This document shows positions 15,868-24,487 of a stretch of 64,000 nucleotides of DNA, in pieces (the first letter of the stretch is position 1; every line of letters begins with the position of its first letter). The notes beneath the pieces were generated by a model. That model did no database searches and was not told the origin of the DNA. It saw only the letters and a program-made list of their open reading frames with translations. The translations under genes and the position numbers were made by a program. Where the stretch lies: the NCBI GenBank assembly GCA_964346395.1, contig CAYFUT010000005.1:9881-73880 (forward strand), written 5' to 3'. Source of the DNA: CAYFUT01 sp964346395 (GTDB lineage Bacteria; Bacillota; Halanaerobiia; Halobacteroidales; Halobacteroidaceae).

Positions 15868-17904
15868 GTGGTGGAGAAACAGAAAAAAATAATTTTCGGC
15901 CATCAAAAAGGATTACATGCGCGAGTAGCAGCACTAATTGTAAATAAAGCTAATGAATTAAAAAAGAAATATGGAGATAAAGTATTTTTAGGACATACAG
16001 AAGAAGAATTATTTCCCGCTAACAGCTTAATTTCGATTACTACTTGTGAAATAGGCTATCAGGATGAGATTGTAGTGGTCAGTAAAGGCGCCAATGCTGC
16101 TCAATCTTTAATGGAATTTGTGGACTTTCTACAAGGGGAGTTTGATTTAGAAGCTAGAGAAGCTAAGGAGGAAGTGGATCAGTTATTACAGCAGACTACA
16201 GTGACTGTTGACCAGGTTTTTAATAATATTGCTAATGGAGTAATAATTGTTGATGATCGGGGAATAATTACTAATTTTAATCCCGCTGCGGAACAGATTA
16301 CAGGACTGCGTTCCACAGATGTGATTGGAGAAAAAATTACTTCTGTTGTTCCTAATACTCGCTTAATAAAAATTATGGAGCTGGAAAAAGAAGAATTGGG
16401 TATGCGGCAGCAGATTAACCAGACTACAGTGATAACTAATAGAAGCCCTATCTGGTCCCAGGGGAAATTGACCGGAGCAATTGCTGTGTTTCAAGATATT
16501 TCTACGTTAGAAAAATTATCAGGAGAATTGAAGGAAGTTAAAGCATTAAAAGAAGGATTAAATTTAATTTTGGAATCCGTCCAGGATGGAATTTGTGTCC
16601 TGGATGAAGAGGGAAGAATAGATTATGTAAATCCCACTTACGCTCAAATGTTGGGAGTAAATAAAGAAGAAATTATGAAGCAGCCGATTGAAAATATTAG
16701 TGAAACGAAAACTTATCGGCAAGTACTGCAAACTGGGCAGGCTCAGACCGGAATAATAACGGAAGAAAGTGAAGAACTAATTATTGTTTCTAATATGTAT
16801 CCGATTGAAGTAGAAGAAAAAGTAGAAGGCGTAGTAATTGTTTCCAAGAAAAAGGGAGAAGTAGAAGAGTTAGCTAAGAGAATGCGTGAATTATCAGCTA
16901 AAGCGGAATATTTAGAGCGGGAGCTAAAACGGGAAAAAGACTTAGATGAACATTTTAATCGGATTATTGGCAAAAGTGATGAGTTAAGAGAAGCCTTATT
17001 GAAAGCCTCTAAAGCAGCGAAAACTAAGTCTACCGTATTGATTAGAGGTGAAAGTGGTACCGGAAAAGAGTTAGTAGCAGAAGCTATTCATTATGCGAGT
17101 CAGAGAAGCAAAGAACCGTTTATTCGTCTAAATTGTGCTGCTCTACCGCCTAATTTAATTGAAAGCGAGTTGTTTGGTCATGAAGAAGGAGCTTTTACCG
17201 GAGCTAAGCAGCAGAAAATAGGCAAGTTTGAATTAGCTGACGGCGGGACTATATTCTTAGATGAGATTGGAGAACTATCTGTTGAATTACAAGTTAAACT
17301 GCTGCGGGTACTGCAAAATAGAGAGTTTGAACGAGTAGGAGGGGCGCAAAATATCAAAGTAGATATCCGGGTAATAACCGCTACTAATCGAGATTTGGAA
17401 GAGATGATGGAGGAGGGTTCCTTTCGGAAGGATCTATATTATCGCTTGAATGTAATCCCCATTGTTTTACCTCCTTTGCGGGATCGAAGAGAAGATATTC
17501 CGATGTTAGTAAATCACTTTTTAGAACAGCTATCGGAAGAATTAGGGAAGCCAGTAAAAAGCATCAGTCAAGATGCTTTGGGAGTGCTGACTAATTATTC
17601 CTGGCCGGGTAATATTCGCGAATTAAAGAATATAATAGAACGGGCTATTAATTTTACTGAAGGACAGGAATTAACTTTGAATAATTTACCTAATTACCTA
17701 CAGGGGGAGTATCAAACTCCTCAGTCCTTAGTTAGTCTGACCGGAGAAGGAGAAGTAGCAGACTGGGAAAAATATGAAAAAGAAATTATCAGATTGGCCT
17801 TACAGGAATACGATAGCTTTAATGCTGCGGGGAAAGCTTTGGGGATTACCCATAGTACTGTGGCTAATAAAGCCCGCAAATATAATTTAGTCGATGATAA
17901 ATAA
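15868..17904 (+). CDS. HPr-PAS-PAS-AAA+-Fis sigma-54-dependent activator
   Basis: A 678-residue enhancer-binding protein. Residues 1-95 are an HPr-like domain with the phosphoacceptor His17 in 'GLHARVAA' and a Ser53 at the position of HPr Ser46. Two PAS domains follow (about 105-225 and 235-335), then a coiled coil. The AAA+ core (about 365-600) has Walker A 'GESGTGKE' (394-401), 'GAFTGA' (441-446) that contacts sigma-54, and 'GGTIFLDE'. A Fis-type HTH ends the protein. It starts at GTG with AAGGGAGGG upstream. It should activate sigma-54 promoters, most likely that of ppdK. HPr phosphorylation could report PEP/pyruvate balance; that part is inference. Confidence 0.92.
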   Translation: MVEKQKKIIFGHQKGLHARVAALIVNKANELKKKYGDKVFLGHTEEELFPANSLISITTCEIGYQDEIVVVSKGANAAQSLMEFVDFLQGEFDLEAREAKEEVDQLLQQTTVTVDQVFNNIANGVIIVDDRGIITNFNPAAEQITGLRSTDVIGEKITSVVPNTRLIKIMELEKEELGMRQQINQTTVITNRSPIWSQGKLTGAIAVFQDISTLEKLSGELKEVKALKEGLNLILESVQDGICVLDEEGRIDYVNPTYAQMLGVNKEEIMKQPIENISETKTYRQVLQTGQAQTGIITEESEELIIVSNMYPIEVEEKVEGVVIVSKKKGEVEELAKRMRELSAKAEYLERELKREKDLDEHFNRIIGKSDELREALLKASKAAKTKSTVLIRGESGTGKELVAEAIHYASQRSKEPFIRLNCAALPPNLIESELFGHEEGAFTGAKQQKIGKFELADGGTIFLDEIGELSVELQVKLLRVLQNREFERVGGAQNIKVDIRVITATNRDLEEMMEEGSFRKDLYYRLNVIPIVLPPLRDRREDIPMLVNHFLEQLSEELGKPVKSISQDALGVLTNYSWPGNIRELKNIIERAINFTEGQELTLNNLPNYLQGEYQTPQSLVSLTGEGEVADWEKYEKEIIRLALQEYDSFNAAGKALGITHSTVANKARKYNLVDDK

Positions 17905-17926
17905 GAGAGTTGGGAGCTAAAATCAA

Positions 17927-17955
17927 TTGACAGAGGATTGTTAATATGTTATACA
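17927..17955 (+). promoter_or_regulatory. Sigma-A promoter of the cation efflux gene
   Basis: TTGACA (17927-17932), 17 bases, TATACA (17950-17955). The -10 region sits in an imperfect palindrome with TATGT/ACATA half-sites (17943-17962), similar in core to the operators at 19008 and 23601. Confidence 0.75.
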
Positions 17956-17993
17956 TAATTTAAAGTTAGAATGGTAGCAATAAGGGGGTTATT

Positions 17994-18878
17994 ATGGAGC
18001 GGAAAGAGAGATTAAAACGGGGGAATAAAATTTCCCGGGTTACAATTACCTGGAATGTTATTCTGGCGGGAGTGAAAATTATAGCCGGGATGATTGGTAA
18101 AAGTGGGGCTATGTTAGCAGATGGCATTCATTCTTTATCTGATATAGTTAGTACTGCGGCTGTAATGATCGGAATTAATATTGCGGGAAAACCTAAGGAT
18201 GAGAATCATCCTTACGGACATGAAAAGATTGAACCAATAGTAGCCAAACTGATGGCTATTATTTTGCTGCTGACTGCGCTGGGAATTGGGTATGATGGAG
18301 TACAGACGATGGTAACTGGTGATTATGAAGTACCGGCTAAGCTGACGATTTATGCAGCAGTATTATCAATTATAGTAAAAGAAGGAATGTATAGGTATGT
18401 AAGGCGAGGGGCTAAACAGATAGATAGTTCGGCCTTATTAGCTGATGCTTGGCACCATCGGTCTGATGTATTTTCCTCGGCGGGGACTTTAGCAGCTATT
18501 ATCGGCGCTAGGCTGGGTTATAAATTTTTTGATCCACTAGCTGCTTTAGTAATTTGTGGGTTAATAATTAAGGTAGCAGTCGATATTTATATTCAATCAA
18601 TTCACCAACTTGTAGACCGTGCGGGAAGTGAAGAAACCAGAGCTGAAATTAAACAAGAAATTTTGGAAGTAACAGCAGTGCAAGCAATTAATGAATTAAA
18701 AACTAGACAGCATGGAAGTAAATTATATGTGGATGTAGAGATAGCTGTTAATCAAGAATTATCTGTGCTGGAAGGCCATGAGATTGCCGAGCAAGTTCAT
18801 GATAAAATTGAAAGAGAAATTTCTAAAGTTAAGCACTGCATGGTACATGTAGAGCCTTATTTGCAGCAAGAAAAATAA
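17994..18878 (+). CDS. Cation diffusion facilitator (divalent metal efflux)
   Basis: A 294-residue CDF-family antiporter that exports divalent metals (Zn, Mn, Fe or Co) in exchange for protons. Six membrane helices span about 14-210. The metal-site motifs are in helix II ('GIHSLSDIVS') and helix V ('DAWHHRSDVFSS'), the HxxxD pairs typical of the family. A cytoplasmic C-terminal domain (about 212-294) ends with 'HCMVHVEP'. It has its own consensus promoter and its own terminator. The exact metal cannot be told from sequence. Confidence 0.92.
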   Translation: MERKERLKRGNKISRVTITWNVILAGVKIIAGMIGKSGAMLADGIHSLSDIVSTAAVMIGINIAGKPKDENHPYGHEKIEPIVAKLMAIILLLTALGIGYDGVQTMVTGDYEVPAKLTIYAAVLSIIVKEGMYRYVRRGAKQIDSSALLADAWHHRSDVFSSAGTLAAIIGARLGYKFFDPLAALVICGLIIKVAVDIYIQSIHQLVDRAGSEETRAEIKQEILEVTAVQAINELKTRQHGSKLYVDVEIAVNQELSVLEGHEIAEQVHDKIEREISKVKHCMVHVEPYLQQEK

Positions 18879-18935
18879 GTTAATTGGGCCAAAACTATAA
18901 TTTTAAATAAGTAGTTTACGACTGAGTTTGAGCCG

Positions 18936-18964
18936 TCGCCGTTAGGCGACTTTTTTACTTTTTT
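18936..18964 (+). terminator. Terminator after the cation efflux gene
   Basis: GTCGCC pairs with GGCGAC around GTTA and is followed by a T run; the stem sequence is the same as in the terminator at 9559. A short GAGTTTGAG hexamer lies just before it. Confidence 0.8.
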
Positions 18965-18992
18965 TGCAGGAAATTGAATAGGTTCATACAAA

Positions 18993-19042
18993 TATAATAT
19001 GTAGTATTATACATTATTAAGTAATTAAATAATAATATGTAA
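18993..19042 (+). promoter_or_regulatory. -10 box and inverted-repeat operator upstream of the surface lipoprotein
   Basis: TATAAT (18993-18998) is followed ten bases later by TATACATTATT (19008-19018), 12 bases, then AATAATATGTAA (19031-19042): an imperfect inverted repeat. A perfect version sits at the same distance from the -10 of the barrel gene at 23687. The -35 is poor, so activation or alternative recognition is possible. Confidence 0.55.
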
Positions 19043-19077
19043 ATAAAATTAGTTTTTGCAAGGAGGATGTAAAAGTA

Positions 19078-22000
19078 ATGAAGAGGAAGGGGAAATTAAA
19101 ATTTTTAATGGGCAGTCTATTATTAATAAGTTTGTTAGTTACTGGTTGTTCTCAGTTGTTTACCGAAAAGTATGAAGTGAATCTAAAGACAGACGACAAA
19201 GCAGGAGAAATTAAATTATCGCCCTTAGGTGGGGAGTATAAAGAAGGGAAAGTAGTAACAGTTAAGGCAGTTCCCGCTGAGAATTATGTATTTAAAAGCT
19301 GGGCTGGTGATTTAACAGGCAGTGAACAGCAGCAGACGATTAAAGTAACGGAAGCTTTAACTATCCAGGCTAAGTTTGACGGAAAACCAGTCTTCAAAAA
19401 CTTAAAGAATAAGGAAGTAACTGTCGATGAAAAATTAACTTTTCAAGTACAGCCGGAAGATCCCGAAGGAAAGGAAGTAACTCTTGAGGTAAGAAGCAAG
19501 CCTCAAGGAGCTGAGTTTGTATCTGAAACGGGAGAGTTCAGCTGGCAGCCGGCGGCTAATGCTCTGGGCGAACATCAAGTAACATTTTTAGCTAGTGATG
19601 GGGAATTGACTAATCGGGAAACAATTACAATTGAAGTCAGCAAGAAAAATCAGCCGCCGGTAGTTAAAGGAGTGAGTGATAGAGTAGTGACGGAAACAAA
19701 TAAATTGGCTTTTCAGGTGGAGGCTACTGACCTGGAAGAAGCAGAAGTTACGTTCGGAGTAAAAAATAAACCGCCAGCGGCTAAGTTTGATAGTCAGAGC
19801 GGAAGATTCAGCTGGCAGCCTAATTATCAAGCAGCCGGCAGTTACGAAGTTACTTTTACAGCTACTGATGGTAAGTTGAAGTCAGAAAAGACAATTACTA
19901 TTAAAGTAAAAAATAAAAATCAAGCGCCGGTACTGAAAAAGATTGGAAACAAACAGATAGCTAAAGATGAAGAATTGAATTTTACAGTGCAGGCTAATGA
20001 TCCCGATGGAGATTCGGTACAGTTGAAAGTAAAGAATAAACCATTGGGCGCTGAATTCAATTCAGTTACCGGGGAGTTTAACTGGCAGCCTGATTATCAT
20101 CCGGTCGGAAATTACGAAGCAACTTTTATTGCCAGTGATGGAGACTTAAGTATGCAGGAAACTATTGTAATTAGTGTAGGGGATGTGAATAGTCCTCCGG
20201 AAGCAAAGGAGGATGTGGGAACTACTGTTCAGGGAGAAAAAATAAAATTAGATTTATTAGCTAATGATCAAGACCCGGATAGCGATCAGTTAAGTATTAA
20301 ACAGGTAACTAATGGAGAATACGGAGAGGTAACTAACAAAGAAAAGGGAACAGTTATTTACCAGCCGGAAGCAGATTATACCGGCCAGGATACTTTTACC
20401 TATACAGTAAGTGATTCCGAGGGAGCTACAGACAAGGCTGAGGTAACAATTAAGATAGAAGAAAAAATAAATGGGGTGCAAGCTAATGCTGATTTGGCTA
20501 CGGGAACCAAAAATAGTTCAATTGAAATAGATGTAGTGGCTAATGACACCAGCCAGAATGGAGAATCTTTGACGATTACTGATTTAGGAGAACCGGAGCA
20601 GGGAAAAGTAACTAAAAGCAGCTCAGGGCGAGTTGTTTATAGCCCGAAAAAAGATTATACGGGGCAGGATAGTTTTAGTTATACAGTTAGTGATGAGCAA
20701 GGGAATACAGATACTGCTCAAGTAACTGTTATATTTAAATCGGATTCAGAAGACAATTCGCAGCAGGAACACAGCTCTACAACTAGTTCGCCTTCTTCTT
20801 TCCCTACTGCTCAAGATGATATTAAGCAAGTGCAGGCCGGGAAAAGTATTCAGCTGGAAGTTTTAGCTAACGATCAAAGTAAAGTAAAAGAAAAATTGAC
20901 TATTCAGCGGATAACTGATCCTCAACATGGAGAAGTAGAACCAGCTGACCAGCGAAAAATAAAATATAGGGCTAATGAAGATTACAGCGGACAGGATAGC
21001 TTTAAGTACACAATAGTTAACAGCCAGGGGAATACTGATACAGCTCAAGTGAAGATTACAGTTACTGATTCTCAAGAAGAGTTCACCCCGGCAGATAAGC
21101 AGCTGTCAGTAACTACTGGCGAAGAAGTTACTATTGATGTATTAGCTAATAACGAGGCAGAAATGAAAGCCGGCAATTTGAGCTTGCAAGAAGTTAATCA
21201 AGCAAAGCAGGGACAGGTAAAGAAAAATAGCAGCGGGCAGATTACGTATGTGGCGCCCGAAGATTATCAAGGTCGAGACCAATTTACTTATACTTTCAGT
21301 GATCAGCAGGGAAAAGTAGGAACCGGCAAAGTGCAGATAAATATTCGAGCAGAGATTAAATTAGAGATGAGTAAAATTTCAGCCGGAACTACTGCACCAG
21401 ACAACGGCGGCATCAGATTGGAGTTTGATATCTATATGGGAAATTACGAAGTGACTAATCAGCAGTTCCTTCAGTTTTTAAACCAAGCAGAAGTTTCTGC
21501 AGCGGGGCGCTATAAAGGAAAGAAGATAATTGATTTATCAGGTTCCATTAAGCATCAAGCAGGAGAATTTAAAATTAATAATAATCGGGGAACTGAAAAA
21601 AATAATTTACAAGCCCAGCCTGTTACAGGAGTTACCTGGTATGGAGCAGTGGCTTATTGCAATTGGTTAAGCAGGCAGCAGGGTTTAGCTCCAGCATATG
21701 ATTTAAAATCTTGGACTTTGCAGGATGAACCTCAGCAGTTGGCAGGTTATAGGCTGCCAACTGAAGAAGAATGGAAGTATGCTGCTCGCGGCGGCAGCAA
21801 AGGTCAACCAACGACTTATGCCGGAAGTGATCAGATAAAAGAAGTAGCCTGGTATCGTCGCAATACTGCTGAGGGGGAGGATACGAAACCAGTAGGACGC
21901 AAGGCTGCTAATGAATTAGGACTTTATGATTTAAGCGGAAATGTATGGGAGTGGACAGGTGCTTCAATTGATTCTTTTGTGGTTAGATGTGGCGGTAGTT

Positions 22001-22107
22001 GGAAGAATAGTGCAGCTGATTGTCAAGTAACTAGTACTGACCAACTGCCGCCTTCTGCTGCTCTTAAGGAGCTGGGATTTCGAGTAGTTCGCACTAAAAA
22101 ACAGTAA
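19078..22107 (+). CDS. Surface lipoprotein with Ig/cadherin-like repeats and FGE/sulfatase-modifying-type domain
   Basis: A 1009-residue lipoprotein. Its signal peptide has lipobox 'LVTGC' (Cys24). Residues 30-100 are an InlB-B-like repeat ('GYKEG'-type with 'FKSWAGD'). About 100-370 hold three putative-Ig (cadherin-like) repeats, each with 'F.WQP'. About 370-770 hold four to five tandem-95/VCBS-like repeats with 'DVLANN' and 'GQDSFTYTVSD'-type motifs. The C-terminal 235 residues are an FGE-sulfatase (formylglycine-generating-enzyme) domain with 'YRLPTEEEWKYAARGG' and 'GLYDLSGNVWEWTG'. FGE-fold domains outside true FGEs often bind ligands, so enzymatic activity is uncertain. It is probably an adhesive or cell-envelope-exposed protein. 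Confidence 0.85.
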   Translation: MKRKGKLKFLMGSLLLISLLVTGCSQLFTEKYEVNLKTDDKAGEIKLSPLGGEYKEGKVVTVKAVPAENYVFKSWAGDLTGSEQQQTIKVTEALTIQAKFDGKPVFKNLKNKEVTVDEKLTFQVQPEDPEGKEVTLEVRSKPQGAEFVSETGEFSWQPAANALGEHQVTFLASDGELTNRETITIEVSKKNQPPVVKGVSDRVVTETNKLAFQVEATDLEEAEVTFGVKNKPPAAKFDSQSGRFSWQPNYQAAGSYEVTFTATDGKLKSEKTITIKVKNKNQAPVLKKIGNKQIAKDEELNFTVQANDPDGDSVQLKVKNKPLGAEFNSVTGEFNWQPDYHPVGNYEATFIASDGDLSMQETIVISVGDVNSPPEAKEDVGTTVQGEKIKLDLLANDQDPDSDQLSIKQVTNGEYGEVTNKEKGTVIYQPEADYTGQDTFTYTVSDSEGATDKAEVTIKIEEKINGVQANADLATGTKNSSIEIDVVANDTSQNGESLTITDLGEPEQGKVTKSSSGRVVYSPKKDYTGQDSFSYTVSDEQGNTDTAQVTVIFKSDSEDNSQQEHSSTTSSPSSFPTAQDDIKQVQAGKSIQLEVLANDQSKVKEKLTIQRITDPQHGEVEPADQRKIKYRANEDYSGQDSFKYTIVNSQGNTDTAQVKITVTDSQEEFTPADKQLSVTTGEEVTIDVLANNEAEMKAGNLSLQEVNQAKQGQVKKNSSGQITYVAPEDYQGRDQFTYTFSDQQGKVGTGKVQINIRAEIKLEMSKISAGTTAPDNGGIRLEFDIYMGNYEVTNQQFLQFLNQAEVSAAGRYKGKKIIDLSGSIKHQAGEFKINNNRGTEKNNLQAQPVTGVTWYGAVAYCNWLSRQQGLAPAYDLKSWTLQDEPQQLAGYRLPTEEEWKYAARGGSKGQPTTYAGSDQIKEVAWYRRNTAEGEDTKPVGRKAANELGLYDLSGNVWEWTGASIDSFVVRCGGSWKNSAADCQVTSTDQLPPSAALKELGFRVVRTKKQ

Positions 22108-22170
22108 TTTATTGCTGTTATCAGCAGGAAAATATTATTGATTGTGGAAGTAAGATATATGTAAAATCTT

Positions 22171-22258
22171 TATTGAGTTTGAGACTGAATAATAATTCAA
22201 TATTGTTACTGCTTTACTTTAAACCTCCAAATTACTAAAATTTGGTTTAAGTTAACGC
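22171..22258 (+). repeat. Element A, copy 3 (left end lost)
   Basis: Starts with GAGTTTGAGACTGA hexamers and ends with the conserved hairpin and GTTTAAGTTAACGC. The right 55 bases match copy 1 with few differences. The left GCGTTAAC end is not recognisable. It sits 41 bases before the trhA-like start, the same leader position as copies 1 and 2. Nothing else is seen between 22108 and 22299. Confidence 0.7.
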
Positions 22259-22299
22259 TTATGATTCTAAATATAAACACTAAGGGGTGAGAAATCAGC

Positions 22300-22941
22300 A
22301 TGGATGATATAGAAAAACTGACTAAAGGAGAAGAAACAATTAATGCTGTATTACATGGTATTGGATTGGGTTTAGCTATTGCTGCTCTGGTTATATTAGT
22401 TGTGTTGGCGAATATGTTAGGAGGAACCTGGCATATAATCAGTTTTAGTATTTATGGATCTACTTTAATAATACTTTATTTAGCTTCTACTTTGTACCAT
22501 AGTTTTCCTCACGGGAAAGCTAAAAAAATTTTTCGGATAATTGATCATTCCGCGATTTATTTATTGATAGCTGGGACTTATACACCGGTAACTTTAATTT
22601 GTCTGCGTGATAAATTAGGTTGGGCTATCTTTATTACAGTCTGGGTGATAGCAATTGGCGGGATTGTATTTGAATTAATTCCTGCTCGGAAAAACAAAGT
22701 AGTTTCTGCCGTACTATATATAATTATGGGCTGGTTAGTAATTATTGCTATTAAACCTTTATTGTTAACTATGAACCAAGCGAGTATGCTGTTTTTGGTT
22801 TTGGGAGGAGTACTTTATACTGTAGGAGCTGTGTTTTATGTAGCTCGGCAAATAAAATATCATCATGCTATCTGGCATCTGTTTGTATTAGTAGCCAGCA
22901 TCTGCCACTTTTTTACTATGTTGTTTTTGCTGTTGAAATAA
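22300..22941 (+). CDS. trhA: Hemolysin III / TrhA-family (PAQR-like) membrane protein
   Basis: A 213-residue, seven-helix integral membrane protein of the hemolysin III/PAQR family. The metal-binding set is visible: 'STLYHS' near residue 65, 'DHSAIY' near 85 and the C-terminal 'HAIWHLFV' histidines near 190-194. Family members act in membrane homeostasis and fatty-acid-related signalling rather than true haemolysis. It has a weak GGGGTGAG ribosome site and appears monocistronic. Its leader contains element A copy 3. Confidence 0.92.
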   Translation: MDDIEKLTKGEETINAVLHGIGLGLAIAALVILVVLANMLGGTWHIISFSIYGSTLIILYLASTLYHSFPHGKAKKIFRIIDHSAIYLLIAGTYTPVTLICLRDKLGWAIFITVWVIAIGGIVFELIPARKNKVVSAVLYIIMGWLVIIAIKPLLLTMNQASMLFLVLGGVLYTVGAVFYVARQIKYHHAIWHLFVLVASICHFFTMLFLLLK

Positions 22942-22993
22942 AAATGTTGAAAAGTTTGAGAACTCCAGTCTGATTTTGTTCAAATATATAAAT

Positions 22994-23022
22994 TTGACAC
23001 CTGACGAAATACATTATATAAT
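22994..23022 (+). promoter_or_regulatory. Consensus sigma-A promoter of the ArsR-family gene
   Basis: TTGACA (22994-22999), 17 bases, TATAAT (23017-23022). The leader is about 90 bases and very AT-rich, with imperfect TATAATTATATTA symmetry that could be an autoregulatory site. Confidence 0.85.
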
Positions 23023-23119
23023 TATATTAGAAATTAATTATATTATAATGGAATAAATTTAAAGTCTGAGGTTAAAAATAACTATATACAAATATAATTC
23101 TGGGAAAGGAGGCGGGAAG

Positions 23120-23434
23120 ATGCCCCTGCTAGCTGAAATGAAGAGTGAATTGTTTAAAGCTTTGGGTCATCCTACTCGAATTCAAATTTTAGAACTATTA
23201 GCAGAGAAAGAATTGTGCGTCTGTACAATCTATGAAGAATTAGAGCAGAGTCAGCCTAATATTTCTCAACATTTGAGTAAATTAAAGAATGCTGATATAG
23301 TTGAAAGTCGTAAGGAAGGACTACAGGCTTATTATACATTAAAGGACGAACGGATCTTAGAGGTTATGGAGCTTGCAAAAGAGATTATAATTAATCAATT
23401 AGATGAAACGCGGGAAAATCTAACAGAAAATTAA
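23120..23434 (+). CDS. ArsR/SmtB-family metalloregulator
   Basis: A 104-residue winged-helix repressor. 'ALGHPTRIQILELL' starts the domain. 'ELCVCTIYEEL' carries the Cys-x-Cys pair of the alpha-3 metal(loid) site used by ArsR-type sensors. 'QPNISQHLSKLKNADIV' is the recognition helix-turn-helix and 'AYYTLKD' the wing. Metal(loid) binding at the two Cys should release DNA. No arsenic or metal efflux gene is adjacent, so its targets are elsewhere; the matched operators at 19008 and 23601 flank it and are candidates. Ribosome site: AAAGGAGG. Confidence 0.92.
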   Translation: MPLLAEMKSELFKALGHPTRIQILELLAEKELCVCTIYEELEQSQPNISQHLSKLKNADIVESRKEGLQAYYTLKDERILEVMELAKEIIINQLDETRENLTEN

Positions 23435-23510
23435 CGGGGAAGAAATTAAGCAGTCACTACAGAATAAAAGTCAGGAAAATAAAATAATTGAGTTTGAATA
23501 ATTAGTGGGC

Positions 23511-23540
23511 AGAGCCAACTTAAGTTGGCTCTTTATTAAT
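23511..23540 (+). terminator. Terminator after the ArsR-family gene
   Basis: AGAGCCAACTT (23511-23521) pairs with AAGTTGGCTCT (23522-23532), an unbroken palindrome, followed by T-rich sequence. Confidence 0.85.
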
Positions 23541-23585
23541 TTTTTGCGGGGTGATTGAATACTTTTATTATGAGATTGGATTTGT

Positions 23586-23634
23586 TATAATGGACTTATC
23601 TTACATATTATTTATTTACTTCAATAATATGTAA
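23586..23634 (+). promoter_or_regulatory. -10 box and perfect inverted-repeat operator of the barrel gene
   Basis: TATAAT (23586-23591), ten bases, then TTACATATTATT (23601-23612), ten bases, AATAATATGTAA (23623-23634). The arms are exact reverse complements and would cover the start of transcription, as for a repressor. The lipoprotein gene at 19078 has the same arrangement. Confidence 0.7.
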
Positions 23635-23686
23635 TAAAAAACCGATCTTATTGCAGGGATAAAATTTAAGTTAAAGGGGGAAAAAA

Positions 23687-24373
23687 TTGAGAAGATTAAT
23701 ATTTACGAAAGTAGTACCGGGGGTAATAATAACTTGCCTATTGATTATGTGGTCTGCGGGAGGTCAGGCGGCAGAAGGTGATTTAGATATTTATGCGGGA
23801 GCAGGTTATAATACTTATGATTTTGAGTACCACAACCAGTTAGTTAATGAGCAAAATGGTGTTAATCAGATCGAAACCGGGACTAATTATTATATTGGAC
23901 TCCGCGGCTGGGTGACCGATAATTGGGGTTTAGGTTTAGAAAGAGAAGAATTTTTAGTTGCTGCTGATCGACTATATGTAGATAAAGATAGGTATGGAGA
24001 AGAAACAGTTTATCAATATTACCCAAACTTTTCGGCCGATACTACTGGTCATTTAATTACTTTTGCCTGTCAGCTATCAGATAGTAGAGAAAAGGATGTA
24101 TTGTTTATTATTGGAGCCGGAAATTATCAATCGCAACTTATTTATCAGAGGGAAACAGCCAGGGATACTGAAAATTATGAAGAAAACTTGGAAGCTACTG
24201 GCGTTAAGACGGGATTGAGAACTGATTATCATCTTAGTTCTAATTTGATGCTGTCAGGTCGAGCAATATATCGGAGTATAGATTTTGATTCTGATTTGGA
24301 AGCTGAATATAATCATGAGTTGATTGATTTTACTGGTTGGGAATTAGGCGGCGGTTTAACTATTAGATTTTAA
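23687..24373 (+). CDS. Secreted OmpA/porin-like beta-barrel protein
   Basis: A 228-residue protein starting at TTG with AAAGGGGGAAA upstream. It has a signal peptide (about 1-29, 'GGQAAEG'). The mature part alternates polar and hydrophobic residues in strands such as 'LDIYAGAGYNTYDF' and ends 'GWELGGGLTIRF'; a terminal Phe is typical of outer-membrane barrels recognised by BamA. This predicts an eight-stranded barrel and supports a diderm envelope. It has its own operator and terminator. Function beyond this is unknown. Confidence 0.75.
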   Translation: MRRLIFTKVVPGVIITCLLIMWSAGGQAAEGDLDIYAGAGYNTYDFEYHNQLVNEQNGVNQIETGTNYYIGLRGWVTDNWGLGLEREEFLVAADRLYVDKDRYGEETVYQYYPNFSADTTGHLITFACQLSDSREKDVLFIIGAGNYQSQLIYQRETARDTENYEENLEATGVKTGLRTDYHLSSNLMLSGRAIYRSIDFDSDLEAEYNHELIDFTGWELGGGLTIRF

Positions 24374-24397
24374 TAATTGATAAACAGTTTGAAATTT

Positions 24398-24432
24398 GTG
24401 ACCAACTTGGCAGGTTGGTCTTTCTTTTTTAT
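24398..24432 (+). terminator. Terminator after the barrel gene
   Basis: GACCAAC (24400-24406) pairs with GTTGGTC (24414-24420), followed by a long T run. Confidence 0.85.
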
Positions 24433-24487
24433 TATAGATAGGCAGGAGGATAAAAATAAATTTTTATTGTAAGCGGTTAGGCTAAAA

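Noticed and set aside
23120..23434. Arsenic resistance operon
   Set aside because: Only the ArsR-type regulator is present; no arsenite pump or arsenate reductase lies nearby.
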